Assembly: GCA_035048815.1 (NCBI GenBank)
Contig: JAUCBN010000005.1
Span: 14,844,517-14,908,516 of the forward strand
Length of the DNA stretch: 64,000 nt
Direction: 5' to 3'
Source: Abelmoschus esculentus
Taxonomy: Eukaryota > Streptophyta > Magnoliopsida > Malvales > Malvaceae
Shown here: positions 24,301 through 37,763 of the stretch, in pieces
How the letters are laid out: every line of letters begins with the position of its first letter
Numbering within the stretch: the first letter of the stretch is position 1
Notes under the pieces: generated by a model
The model's input: the letters and a program-made list of their open reading frames with translations, nothing else
What the model was told of the DNA's origin: nothing
The model's database searches: none
Translations under genes and position numbers: made by a program

Positions 24301-27300
24301 GCATGTCTAAATGGGCTTTATAGAGATTCCGTTCCAATTTTAACCGTGTAAAAAGCTGAAAATTTGAGATTAATCTGTATAATTTTGTTCAAAAGCCTAT
24401 AATTAATTATTTGAACTCATAAAATTTAATTTAGTAACATTTGGTTATCGTTTTGCTGCGATTAATACGAGCATGTCTAAATGTGCTCTATAGAGAATCC
24501 GTTCGAATTTTAACCGAGAAAAAACCTTAAAATTTGAGATTAATCTGTATAATTTTGTTCAAAAGCCCATAATAAAATATTTAAACTCATAAAATTTGAT
24601 TTAATAACATTTAGTTGTCATTTTGTTGGGATTGAAACATGCATGTCTAAATGGGTTTTATAGAGATTCCGTTGTAATTTTAACCATGTAAAATTCTGAA
24701 AATTTCAGATTAATCTTTATAATTTTGTTCAACAGCTAATATTTAAATACTTGAAATCATAAAATTTGATTTTAATAAAATTTGGTTGTTGTTTTGATGC
24801 GATTAAAACGTGCATGGGTAAATGGGCTTTATAGAGATTCCGTTCGAATTTTAACCGAGTAAAAAGCAGAAACTTTGAGATTAATTTGTATAATTTTGTT
24901 CAAAAGCCTATAATTAACTATTTGAACTCATAAAATTTAATTTAATAACATTTGGTTGTCGTTTAGATGCGATTAATACGAGCATGTCAAAATGTGCTCT
25001 ATAGAGAATTCGTTCGAATTTTAACCGAGTAAAATCCTTAAAATTTGATATTAATCTGTATAATTTTATTCAAAAGCCCATAATTAAATATTTAAACTCA
25101 TAAAATTTGATTTAATAACATTTGGTTATCGTTTTGTTGGGATTAAAACGTGTATGTCTAAATGGGCTTTATAAAGAATCCGTTCTAATTTTAATTGAGT
25201 AAAATTCTGAAAATCTCAAATTAATCTGTATAATTTTGTTCAAAAGCTAATAATTAAATATTTGAAATCATAAAATTTTATTTTAATAAAATTTGGTTGT
25301 CGTTTTGATGCGATTAAAACGTTCATGTCTTAATGGGCTTTATAGAGATTCCGTTCGAATTTTAACCGAGTAAAAAGCTGAAAATTTGAGATTAATCTGT
25401 ATAATTTTGTTCAAATGTCTATAATTAACTATTTGAACACATGAAATTTAATTTAATAACATTTTGTGGTCGTTTTGATTCGATTAAAACGTGCATGTCT
25501 AAATGGGCTTTATAGAGATTCCGTTTGAATTTTAACCGAGTAAAAAGCTGAAAATTTGAGATTAATCTGTATAATTTTGTTCAAAAGCCTATAATTAACT
25601 ATTTGAACTCATAAAATTTAATTTAATAACATTTGGTTGTCGTTTTGATGCGATTAATACGTGCATGTCTAAATGTACTCTATAGAGAATCCGTTCGAAT
25701 TTTAACCAAGTAAAAACCTTAAAATTTGAGATTAATCTGTATAATTTTGTTCCAAAGCCTATAATTAAATATTTAAACTCAAAAAATTTGATTTAATAAC
25801 ATTTGGTTGTCGTTTTGTTGGGATTAAAACGTGCCGTTCTAATTTTAACCGAGTAAAATTCTGAAAATTTCAGATTAATCTTTATAATTTTGTTCAAAAG
25901 CTAATATTTAAATACTTGAAATCATAAAATTTGATTTTAATAAAATTTGGTTGTCGTTTTGATGCGATTAGAACGTGCATGTCAAAATGGGCTTTATAAA
26001 GATTCCGTTCGAATTTTAACCGAGTAAAAAGTAGAAAATTTGAGATTAATCTGTATAATTTTGTTCGAAAGCCTATAATTAACTATTTGAACTCATAAAA
26101 TTTAATTTAATAACATTTTGGTTGTCGTTTTGATGCGATTAATACGAGCATGTCTAAATGTTCTCTATAGAGAATTCGTTCGAATTTTAACCGAGTAAAA
26201 TCCTTAAAATTTGAGATTAATCTGTATAATTTTATTCAAAAGCCCATAATTAAATATTTAAACTCATAAAATTTGATTTAATAACATTTGGTTGTTTTGT
26301 TGGGATTAAAACGTGCATGTCTAAATGGGCTTTATAGAGATTCTAATCTAATTTTAACCGAGTAAAATTCTGAAAAATTCAGATTAATCTTTATAATTTT
26401 GTTCAAAAGCTAATATTTAAATACTTGAAATCATAAAATTTGATTTTAATAAAATTTGGTTGTCGTTTTGATGCGATTAAAATGTGCATGTCTAAATGGG
26501 CTTTGTAGAGATTCCGTTCGAATTTTAACCAAGTAAAAAGCAGAAAATTTGAGATTAATCTGTATAATTTTGTTCAAAAGTCTATAATTAACTATTTGAA
26601 CTCATAAAATTTAATTTAATAACATTTTGTGGTCGTTTTGATTCGATTAAAACGTGCATGTCTAAATGGGCTTTATAGAGATTCCGTTCCAATTTTAACC
26701 GTGTAAAAAGCTGAAAATTTGAGATTAATCTGTATAATTTTGTTCAAAAGCCTATAATTAATTATTTGAACTCATAAAATTTAATTTAGTAACATTTGGT
26801 TATCGTTTTGCTGCGATTAATACGAGCATGTCTAAATGTGCTCTATAGAGAATCCGTTCGAATTTTAACCGAGAAAAAACCTTAAAATTTGAGATTAATC
26901 TGTATAATTTTGTTCAAAAGCCCATAATAAAATATTTAAACTCATAAAATTTGATTTAATAACATTTAGTTGTCATTTTGTTGGGATTGAAACATGCATG
27001 TCTAAATGGGTTTTATAGAGATTCCGTTGTAATTTTAACCATGTAAAATTCTGAAAATTTCAGATTAATCTTTATAATTTTGTTCAACAGCTAATATTTA
27101 AATACTTGAAATCATAAAATTTGATTTTAATAAAATTTGGTTGTTGTTTTGATGCGATTAAAACGTGCATGGGTAAATGGGCTTTATAGAGATTCCGTTC
27201 GAATTTTAACCGAGTAAAAAGCAGAAACTTTGAGATTAATTTGTATAATTTTGTTCAAAAGCCTATAATTAACTATTTGAACTCATAAAATTTAATTTAA

Positions 27301-30300
27301 TAACATTTGGTTGTCGTTTAGATGCGATTAATACGAGCATGTCAAAATGTGCTCTATAGAGAATTCGTTCGAATTTTAACCGAGTAAAATCCTTAAAATT
27401 TGATATTAATCTGTATAATTTTATTCAAAAGCCCATAATTAAATATTTAAACTCATAAAATTTGATTTAATAACATTTGGTTGTTTTGTTGGGATTAAAA
27501 CGTGCATGTCTAAATGGGCTTTATAGAGATTCTAATCTAATTTTAACCGAGTAAAATTCTGAAAAATTCAGATTAATCTTTATAATTTTGTTCAAAAGCT
27601 AATATTTAAATACTTGAAATCATAAAATTTGATTTTAATAAAATTTGGTTGTCGTTTTGATGCGATTAAAATGTGCATGTCTAAATGGGCTTTGTAGAGA
27701 TTCCGTTCGAATTTTAACCAAGTAAAAAGCAGAAAATTTGAGATTAATCTGTATAATTTTGTTCAAAAGTCTATAATTAACTATTTGAACTCATAAAATT
27801 TAATTTAATAACATTTTGTGGTCGTTTTGATTCGATTAAAACGTGCATGTCTAAATGGGCTTTATAGAGATTCCGTTCCAATTTTAACCGTGTAAAAAGC
27901 TGAAAATTTGAGATTAATCTGTATAATTTTGTTCAAAAGCCTATAATTAATTATTTGAACTCATAAAATTTAATTTAGTAACATTTGGTTATCGTTTTGC
28001 TGCGATTAATACGAGCATGTCTAAATGTGCTCTATAGAGAATCCGTTCGAATTTTAACCGAGAAAAAACCTTAAAATTTGAGATTAATCTGTATAATTTT
28101 GTTCAAAAGCCCATAATAAAATATTTAAACTCATAAAATTTGATTTAATAACATTTAGTTGTCATTTTGTTGGGATTGAAACATGCATGTCTAAATGGGT
28201 TTTATAGAGATTCCGTTGTAATTTTAACCATGTAAAATTCTGAAAATTTCAGATTAATCTTTATAATTTTGTTCAACAGCTAATATTTAAATACTTGAAA
28301 TCATAAAATTTGATTTTAATAAAATTTGATTGTTGTTTTGATGCGATTAAAACGTGCATGGGTAAATGGGCTTTATAGAGATTCCGTTCGAATTTTAACC
28401 GAGTAAAAAGCAGAAACTTTGAGATTAATTTGTATAATTTTGTTCAAAAGCCTATAATTAACTATTTGAACTCATAAAATTTAATTTAATAACATTTGGT
28501 TGTCGTTTAGATGCGATTAATACGAGCATGTCAAAATGTGCTCTATAGAGAATTCGTTCGAATTTTAACCGAGTAAAATCCTTAAAATTTGATATTAATC
28601 TGTATAATTTTATTCAAAAGCCCATAATTAAATATTTAAACTCATAAAATTTGATTTAATAACATTTGGTTATCGTTTTGTTGGGATTAAAACGTGTATG
28701 TCTAAATGGGCTTTATAGAGAATCCGTTCTAATTTTAATTGAGTAAAATTCTGAAAATCTCAAATTAATCTGTATAATTTTGTTCAAAAGCTAATAATTA
28801 AATATTTGAAATCATAAAATTTTATTTTAATAAAATTTGGTTGTCGTTTTGATGCGATTAAAACGTTCATGTCTTAATGGGCTTTATAGAGATTCCGTTC
28901 GAATTTTAACCGAGTAAAAAGCTGAAAATTTGAGATTAATCTGTATAATTTTGTTCAAATGTCTATAATTAACTATTTGAACACATGAAATTTAATTTAA
29001 TAACATTTTGTGGTCGTTTTGATTCGATTAAAACGTGCATGTCTAAATGGGCTTTATAGAGATTCCGTTTGAATTTTAACCGAGTAAAAAGCTGAAAATT
29101 TGAGATTAATCTGTATAATTTTGTTCAAAAGCCTATAATTAACTATTTGAACTCATAAAATTTAATTTAATAACATTTGGTTGTCGTTTTGATGCGATTA
29201 ATACGTGCATGTCTAAATGTACTCTATAGAGAATCCGTTCGAATTTTAACCAAGTAAAAACCTTAAAATTTGAGATTAATCTGTATAATTTTGTTCCAAA
29301 GCCTATAATTAAATATTTAAACTCAAAAAATTTGATTTAATAACATTTGGTTGTCGTTTTGTTGGGATTAAAACGTGCCGTTCTAATTTTAACCGAGTAA
29401 AATTCTGAAAATTTCAGATTAATCTTTATAATTTTGTTCAAAAGCTAATATTTAAATACTTGAAATCATAAAATTTGATTTTAATAAAATTTGGTTGTCG
29501 TTTTGATGCGATTAGAACGTGCATGTCAAAATGGGCTTTATAAAGATTCCGTTCGAATTTTAACCGAGTAAAAAGTAGAAAATTTGAGATTAATCTGTAT
29601 AATTTTGTTCGAAAGCCTATAATTAACTATTTGAACTCATAAAATTTAATTTAATAACATTTTGGTTGTCGTTTTGATGCGATTAATACGAGCATGTCTA
29701 AATGTTCTCTATAGAGAATTCGTTCGAATTTTAACCGAGTAAAATCCTTAAAATTTGAGATTAATCTGTATAATTTTATTCAAAAGCCCATAATTAAATA
29801 TTTAAACTCATAAAATTTGATTTAATAACATTTGGTTGTTTTGTTGGGATTAAAACGTGCATGTCTAAATGGGCTTTATAGAGATTCTAATCTAATTTTA
29901 ACCGAGTAAAATTCTGAAAAATTCAGATTAATCTTTATAATTTTGTTCAAAAGCTAATATTTAAATACTTGAAATCATAAAATTTGATTTTAATAAAATT
30001 TGGTTGTCGTTTTGATGCGATTAAAATGTGCATGTCTAAATGGGCTTTGTAGAGATTCCGTTCGAATTTTAACCAAGTAAAAAGCAGAAAATTTGAGATT
30101 AATCTGTATAATTTTGTTCAAAAGCCTATAATTAACTATTTGAACTCATAAAATTTAATTTAATAACATTTTGTGGTCGTTTTGATTCGATTAAAACGTG
30201 CATGTCTAAATGGGCTTTATAGAGATTCCGTTCCAATTTTAACCGTGTAAAAAGCTGAAAATTTGAGATTAATCTGTATAATTTTGTTCAAAAGCCTATA

Positions 30301-32040
30301 ATTAATTATTTGAACTCATAAAATTTAATTTAGTAACATTTGGTTATCGTTTTGCTGCGATTAATACGAGCATGTCTAAATGTGCTCTATAGAGAATCCG
30401 TTCGAATTTTAACCGAGAAAAAACCTTAAAATTTGAGATTAATCTGTATAATTTTGTTCAAAAGCCCATAATAAAATATTTAAACTCATAAAATTTGATT
30501 TAATAACATTTAGTTGTCATTTTGTTGGGATTGAAACATGCATGTCTAAATGGGTTTTATAGAGATTCCGTTGTAATTTTAACCATGTAAAATTCTGAAA
30601 ATTTCAGATTAATCTTTATAATTTTGTTCAACAGCTAATATTTAAATACTTGAAATCATAAAATTTGATTTTAATAAAATTTGGTTGTTGTTTTGATGCG
30701 ATTAAAACGTGCATGGGTAAATGGGCTTTATAGAGATTCCGTTCGAATTTTAACCGAGTAAAAAGCAGAAACTTTGAGATTAATTTGTATAATTTTGTTC
30801 AAAAGCCTATAATTAACTATTTGAACTCATAAAATTTAATTTAATAACATTTGGTTGTCGTTTAGATGCGATTAATACGAGCATGTCAAAATGTGCTCTA
30901 TAGAGAATTCGTTCGAATTTTAACCGAGTAAAATCCTTAAAATTTGAGATTAATCTGTATAATTTTATTCAAAAGCCCATAATTAAATATTTAAACTCAT
31001 AAAATTTGATTTAATAACATTTGGTTATCGTTTTGTTGGGATTAAAACGTGTATGTCTAAATGGGCTTTATAGAGAATCCGTTCTAATTTTAATTGAGTA
31101 AAATTCTGAAAATCTCAAATTAATCTGTATAATTTTGTTCAAAAGCTAATAATTAAATATTTGAAATCATAAAATTTTATTTTAATAAAATTTGGTTGTC
31201 GTTTTGATGCGATTAAAACGTTCATGTCTTAATGGGCTTTATAGAGATTCCGTTCGAATTTTAACCGAGTAAAAAGCTGAAAATTTGAGATTAATCTGTA
31301 TAATTTTGTTCAAATGTCTATAATTAACTATTTGAACACATGAAATTTAATTTAATAACATTTTGTGGTCGTTTTGATTCGATTAAAACGTGCATGTCTA
31401 AATGGGCTTTATAGAGATTCCGTTTGAATTTTAACCGAGTAAAAAGCTGAAAATTTGAGATTAATCTGTATAATTTTGTTCAAAAGCCTATAATTAACTA
31501 TTTGAACTCATAAAATTTAATTTAATAACATTTGGTTGTCGTTTTGATGCGATTAATACGTGCATGTCTAAATGTACTCTATAGAGAATCCGTTCGAATT
31601 TTAACCGAGTAAAAACCTTAAAATTTGAGATTAATCTGTATAATTTTGTTCCAAAGCCTATAATTAAATATTTAAACTCAAAAAATTTGATTTAATAACA
31701 TTTGGTTGTCGTTTTGTTGGGATTAAAACGTGCCGTTCTAATTTTAACCGAGTAAAATTCTGAAAATTTCAGATTAATCTTTATAATTTTGTTCAAAAGC
31801 TAATATTTAAATACTTGAAATCATAAAATTTGATTTTAATAAAATTTGGTTGTCGTTTTGATGCGATTAGAACGTGCATGTCAAAATGGGCTTTATAAAG
31901 ATTCCGTTCGAATTTTAACCGAGTAAAAAGTAGAAAATTTGAGATTAATCTGTATAATTTTGTTCGAAAGCCTATAATTAACTATTTGAACTCATAAAAT
32001 TTAATTTAATAACATTTTGGTTGTCGTTTTGATGCGATTA
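21400..32040 (+). repeat. 14-monomer (2355-bp) higher-order repeat, four copies plus a 1189-bp partial
   Basis: Three independent markers recur at exactly 2355 bp. A 4-bp loss giving TTGGTTGTTTTGTTGG lies at 21581, 23936, 26291 and, after the partial unit, at 27480 and 29835. A 27-bp loss giving AACGTGCCGTTC lies at 23476, 25831, 29375 and 31730. GGTTATCGTTTTGTTGG lies at 22771, 25126, 28670 and 31025. The extra 1189 bp between 26291 and 27480 equals seven monomers. Copies differ by only scattered substitutions. Such homogeneity indicates recent amplification. Confidence 0.92.
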
Positions 32041-32922
32041 ATACGAGCATGTCAAAATGTGCTCTATAGAGAATCCGTTCGAACTTTAACTGAGTAAAAT
32101 CCTTAAAATTTGAGATTAATCTGTATAATTTTGTTCAAAAGCCCATAATAAAATATTTAAACTCATAAAATTTGATTTAATAACATTTGGTTATCGTTTT
32201 GTTGGGATTAAAATGTGTATGTCTAAATGAGCTTTATAGAGATTCCGTTCTAATTTTAATTGAGTAAAATTCTGAAAATTTCAGATTAATCTGTATAATT
32301 TTGTTCAAAAGCTAATAATTAAATATTTGAAATCATAAAATTGTATTTTAATAAAATTTGGTTGTCGTTTTGATGCGATTAAAACGTGCATGTCTGAATG
32401 GGCTTTATAGAGATTCCATTCGAATTTTAACCGAGTAAAAAGCTAAAAATTTGAGATTAAACTGTATAATTTTGTTCAAAAGCCTATAGTTAACTATTTG
32501 AACTCATAAAATTTAATTTAATAACATTTGGTGGTCGTTTTGATTCGATTAAAACGTGCATGTCTAAATGGGCTTTATAGAGATTCCGTTCCAATTTTAA
32601 CCGAGTAAAAAGCTGAAAATTTGAGATTAATCTGTATAATTTTGTTCAAAAGCCTATAATTAATTATTTGAACTCATAAAATTTAATTTAGTAACATTTG
32701 GTTGTCGTTTTGATGCGATTAATACGAGCATTTCTAAATGTGCTCTATAGAGAATTCGTTCGAATTTTAACAGAGTAAAAACCTTAAAATTTGAGATTAA
32801 TCTGTATAATTTTGTTCAAAAGCCCATAATTAAATATTTAAACTCATAAAATTTGATTTAATAACATTTGGTTATCGTTTTATTGGGATTAAAACGTGCA
32901 TGTCAAAATGGGCTATATAGAG

Positions 32923-32938
32923 ATTCCGTTCTAATTTT
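32923..32938. repeat. Target-site duplication of LINE-B, 3' side
   Basis: ATTCCGTTCTAATTTT, matching 41425-41440 at 14 of 16 positions. Both mismatches are transitions at CCG versus TCA, as expected from cytosine deamination. Confidence 0.85.
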
Positions 32939-32944
32939 TTTTTT

Positions 32945-33031
32945 GAAGGAAAGGGCCTCATTAAAAAAACCCTATAGCCGAACACCCCAAGAGGTGAGAA
33001 GGCCCCTATGGGGAAAAGAGTACCCAAGGTA
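32945..33031 (-). other. LINE-B 3'UTR with conserved stem-loop
   Basis: Equivalent of 7079-7165. The outer stem GGGCCT/AGGCCC and inner CACC/GGTG are retained while the loop reads CCAAGA rather than CCGGGA. Confidence 0.55.
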
Positions 33032-36000
33032 TTATTGAGAAGAAGAGGAGAACCTCTCCAAGTTTACAGATGCCCGAATAAAGTCGGAAAAGAAGCAATC
33101 AAAAGAACAAGAAGAAAAAGAACGCAAAGCTCTACTAGCAAGAGTATGGGCTACAACATTTGCATCTCTAGACACATAACAAATCTTACAATTAGGTATA
33201 GTACCCAGAGTGGCACGAATGCGAGATATCAAGTGCTGCATTGTGGAAAGGTCTCGAGGCGGAGCATTATTAATTTTGTTGGCAATGGACGTAGAATCAG
33301 TTTCCAGGATCACATTAGACCATCCATTGACGGCAGCAAGCCGTAAACCTTCCAGAATAGCAAGAGCCTCAGCAGAGGCAGGATCCGGACAAAGAAGGGG
33401 CATGAAGCAGCCACCAAGCACAGAGCCAGAAGAATCACGAGCAATAACACCAGCAGCAGCTCCTCTCAGAACAGGGTCAAAGGCCCCATCCGTGTTAGTT
33501 TTAACAAAACAGGAAGCCAGTTTCATCCATCTAGCTGGAGCAAGAGTGGGCTCAGCTAGCCGGGAGGATTGGCGGGCCTCATCATTGGAGGATGTATAAT
33601 CAGTGAGAAGTTTTTGGGCAGAGGCAATAGTTAACCAGATCGGTTGAATATGGTTGTTATGAACAAAGTCATTACGACGGTTCCAAAGATTCCATAAAAT
33701 TGTGATAAGAAGAGAAAATTGGTGTAGGGAGAGGAAACCAGCAGCATCAGAAAGCCACTGATGGGGAGAGGTATAGAAATTAGACAACAACCGATGGGGA
33801 AGGCCTGCCAAGAGGATCGCCTCCTTAGCACTAGGACAATCACGCATAGCATGGATAGAAGATTCGACAGTCAGGTTGCAAATAGGGCAAACTCCAGGCC
33901 CAAGGTTAGCCTGTAAGATTTTCTGACCGGAGGGTAACGCATCATGACATAAACGCCATCCAAAGGAACGAACTTTGGGCAGAGTAGGCAACTTAGACAA
34001 GATTTTCCATAGTTTAGAAGGCCTGTTAACAGGCCCTAATTGTGATTGCAAAAATTGATAACCCGAGCGGACCGTATAGATACCTGCATCATGGTAACCC
34101 CAGAGGGTAGAGTCATTAATATCGTTAATAATTGGAACATTAAAGATGGTATTAGCATCTTCATGGGAAACATAAGCTCTCACTTTTGCTTCATCCCAAC
34201 GGGGTGAATTAGGGAACATGAAAGATCCTGCACGAAGAGGGACTTCGTCATTTATTTCATAATTACCATAAAGGTGAACAGGCTGAGAACCACCCCACCT
34301 ATCAAAATGAACCTGAACGTTACTGGACATGCCAGGGCGTTTGAAAAACCCGTTACGAAGCTTAGAAATAGCAATGCTTAGACCCTTCCAAGCAAAGGAA
34401 GAACTTCGCGTATGAACGGACTCTAGGACAGAACCCGTAGGAAAATACTTACATTTGTAGACCTGACTTAGAAGGTTATCAGGATCACAAATTAACCGCC
34501 AAATTTGTTTGCCTAGCAGAGCGATGTTAAAGTGGTGAAGATCACGGAACCCTACACCTCCAGCAACTTTAGGGAGGCAGAGGGTGTCCCAGGGAAGCAT
34601 GTGCCACCCACGTTTGCCAGCTTTCCCCGACCACCAATATCGACGTATGACGGTAGTCATATCATCGATAATATTTTGTGGTAAGAGGTAACAGGACATG
34701 ACATATTGAGGCATAGATTGGATAACCGCTTTAATGAAAACTTCACGCCCACTGAAGGAAAAGAGATGTTTATCCCAAGTACTCAGTCGGGCATTCATAT
34801 TTTCCCTGGTGAACCCTAAGGCTGCAGTTTTGTTCTTCCCAATGAGGAGGGGAACCCCTAAATAAATACCCGGGTCATCCACTTCTCGTACCCGAAGGAT
34901 ATCGTTAATCTCTGCCCTGAGCAAAGAGGAAGTTTTTCGTGAGAAAAAGATAGTAGATTTTTCAAAATTCACCGCTTGTCCCGATGAGGAAGCGTAAGTC
35001 TGCAAAGCATCCTTGAGACGCTGAGCCTCTGTGGTTGTATTTTTGATAAAGACAACACAGTCATCCGCAAAAAGAAGGTGGTTAATGCGGGGACCATTCC
35101 TACTGGCACGGAGACCAGGGAGATGACCAATGGCTTGTTCAGCATTGAGCAAGGCTGAGAGGCCTTGAGTGAAGAAAAGAAATAAAAAAGGAGAGAGGGG
35201 GTCTCCTTGCCGTAACCCTCTACTGGGCTTGAAGGGCCGTGAAAGGGAATCATTAATTCGAACTTGAAAAGATACCGAAGAGATACACCGCATAATGAGA
35301 GAAACCCAGTTGGTGTGGAAGCCTAGACGAAGCATAACTTGTTCAAGAAAGGGCCATTCAACACGGTCAAAGGCTTTTTCCATATCTAGCTTTAGACTGG
35401 CACCTTTTGCCAAGGAAGTAACATCAGAGTTGAGAGTATGAATAAGCTCATGAGCGATAAGGATGTTATCAGTAATGTTTCGCCCACGAACGAAAGCAGC
35501 CTGATTACCACTAATGCATAAAGGCATGATAGATTTTAGCCGGTTGACTAAAACTTTTGAAACAGTTTTATAAATAACTGTGCAAAGATTAATGGGTCGA
35601 AGATGTCGCATCGTAGTAGGGTCACTAACTTTAGGAATAAGAACAATAATGAAACGATTGACCTCTTCCAAATTAACAGACCCATGTAAGAGCCCGAGGC
35701 AGAGATTAATAAAATCCGAACCCAAAATGTCCCAAAACTTGCGGAAGAAACCGCTCGGAAAGCCATCAACACCAGGTGCTTTCCTCGGGTCAATATCACA
35801 AAAGGCAACAAAAACTTCATCAGCTGTGAAAGCCTTGTTAAGATACTAATTCATTGAATCGGTAACAATAGAAGGAATGTTATCCAATATGGAGGACGCA
35901 ATAGTAGGAGAGGAAGAAGTAAAAAGATGTTGAAAATAACTGACAGCAATAGACATAATGTCGTGCGAATCAGTATGCCAAAGATTCTGATCACTGAAAA

Positions 36001-37114
36001 GCCCAGCAAGATGATTCTTCCGTCGCCTGTTGGTTGCCCTTGCATGAAAAAAGGAAGTGTTTTTGTCACCATGTGCTAGCCAATGTGCCCGAGCTCGTTG
36101 AGCCCAATAAATTTCCTTCTCCGTAAGCAAGCGATCAAGCTCACTCTTAGCAGCAAGGAAGTTGTGAGTATCCGTAGCCGGGAGTTGACGTTGGAGACAC
36201 ATATTGATAAAGTCATTAAGCTAAGTGATACGTTCACAGGATATAATACGCTTATTAGATTGCCATTTATCCAAGAAACGTCCAATATCTTGAAGCTTCT
36301 TGAGAGTCGAACGATTTCGGTTAGACCAAACATCAGCAATTCGAGATAGAACCTCAGGGTTGTCAGCCCAGCAATTCTCGTAGCGAAAAGGAATACGAAA
36401 GCGCGTGGAATGCGGAAGTTGAGAGGGGTTTGTATCCATTAAGATAGGGCAGTGATCAGAACGTGCTTGGAAAAAGGACATAGCTTGACAGTTAGAGAAA
36501 GCATGAAACCAGGCTGAATTTCCGAGAAAACGATCAAGGCGTTCCATAATGGTTTCCGTAACACGTCCTGATCGAGTCCAAGTGAACCAACCAGTTGCAG
36601 GTTCGCAATCGAAAAGATCATTCTTGTCAAGACAATCCCTAAAATTATTAATTTGGGATCTAGCCCGCCGGGGGCCACCTTGTTTTTCATAATCAGAAAG
36701 AATTTCATTAAAGTCCCCCCTAAAAGCCAGGGGAGGGTTGAATTAGAATTAAGAGAATCTATTAGCTGCCAGGTTTTATGTTTGTTGGCAGTTTCAGGAA
36801 ACCCATGTAACCCAGAAAAGTAGAACGGTACTGCCCCGTAAGAAATAATGACATCAATATGACGATCGGAGTAGGAAAGCAAGTCAACTGAGACCTTGTT
36901 ATTCCAAAGTAAGGCAAGTACAGGAGGGCCTGGAATCCACAGCTATGCATCCATGCATGCCAAGCTTGAGTTTAATCCTATCCATATTGGATTGATTCAG
37001 TCTAGTCTCACAAAGAAAGATACAATCAGCATCATGCTTCGACGTAGCACGTTGAAGTGCATGAACTGCCTAGGTGTTGCCAAGACCCTGACAGTTCCAA
37101 CATAATAGCTTCAT
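33032..37114 (-). pseudogene. LINE-B ORF2: endonuclease-RT-RNase H polyprotein, broken in the first third
   Basis: Same architecture as LINE-A ORF2. From about 35845 to 33032 the frame is open and holds the whole RT (LIPKVSD, LDMEKAFDRVEW, GLRQGDPLSP, FADD), the zf-RVT segment (CPIC with downstream His/Cys) and the complete RNase H (NTDGAFD, AEALAILEGL, ETDS, NVVAHTLA). The endonuclease half is damaged. There is a small deletion with frameshift near 36905, a one-base loss at about 36716 that destroys GGDFNE, and in-frame stops at 36218-36220 and 35846-35848. The natural start is MKLLCWNCQG at 37114, overlapping the previous stop as ATGA. The long downstream frame beginning MGSDFINLC is an internal Met, not a real start. 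Confidence 0.93.
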
Positions 37115-37763
37115 TTGCCTCGGCGGGGTTGATCACTATCAACCTCCGCCGAAGAGTTTTTAACGTTGTTCATCCCAGCTAAGTCAAAACAGGCCCAGGT
37201 CAAAGGACCAAGCCTTATAAAAGTAAGAGTGTTGGAGAATGAATCTGAATGGCTACGAAAAGATGGTAGAGAAACCGAGGTAAAGGAAGTAGAACATCCT
37301 GGAAAAAGAAGACATAAGATGAGAACTATGGTAAGGGATCGGATTTGAGCGACATCATTAGAGATGTTAGAGAAATCCCTAAAAAAGGGTGGTAAAGTGA
37401 GAGTAGAGTGAAACTCTTTAAAAGAAATATAGCAAATAAAATAGATAAGTAGGGGAAAAAGATTGGTCGTATCACAAAAAATAAACTCAAAGGAATAAAA
37501 GAAAACACAATATAAAAACATGAAAAGTAAACAACCAAAACAGAAAGTATATTATTATTCCATAAAACAAAAGACAACAAAACCTGAAAGACAGAACTAA
37601 AACAGCCAAAGGTACTTAACAAAACCAAGCAACAAAGAAATCTAAGAAATGGAAAAGAAAAAATAAAAAGGAAAAAGGCAACATGCTTGAGACCGGCAAG
37701 ATGTAGGACAGGAACTATCAGAGCAAAGCCAAAGTTCTGACAGTTCCAAAGTAAACAAATCAT
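37111..37763 (-). pseudogene. LINE-B middle reading frame, frameshifted
   Basis: Equivalent of the 214-codon LINE-A middle frame. It opens with MICLLWNCQ on an ATGA overlap with the ORF1 stop (37763-37760) and keeps LWNNN. It then ends at 37326; the remainder, with PPFFRDFSN and the ORF1-like tail (MNNVKNSSAEV to DQPRRGK), is open in another frame from 37521 to 37111 and ends on ATGA at the ORF2 start. So the two ATGA junctions survive while the link between them is broken. Confidence 0.55.

Larger units (their letters stand above)
15515..32922 (+). repeat. 170-bp satellite array, central block
   Basis: About 102 monomers in the same orientation as the left block, beginning and ending mid-monomer exactly at the LINE target duplications. 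The monomer segment around TTCGAATTTTAACCGAG is the most constant part; the segment around GTGCATGTCTAAATGGGC varies most. The block holds a nine-monomer duplication (about 17690-20584) and a 14-monomer higher-order array (about 21400-32040). No genes are seen. Confidence 0.97.

Noticed and set aside
35548..35820. Short frames overlapping LINE-B ORF2
   Set aside because: Shadow frames of the RT domain.
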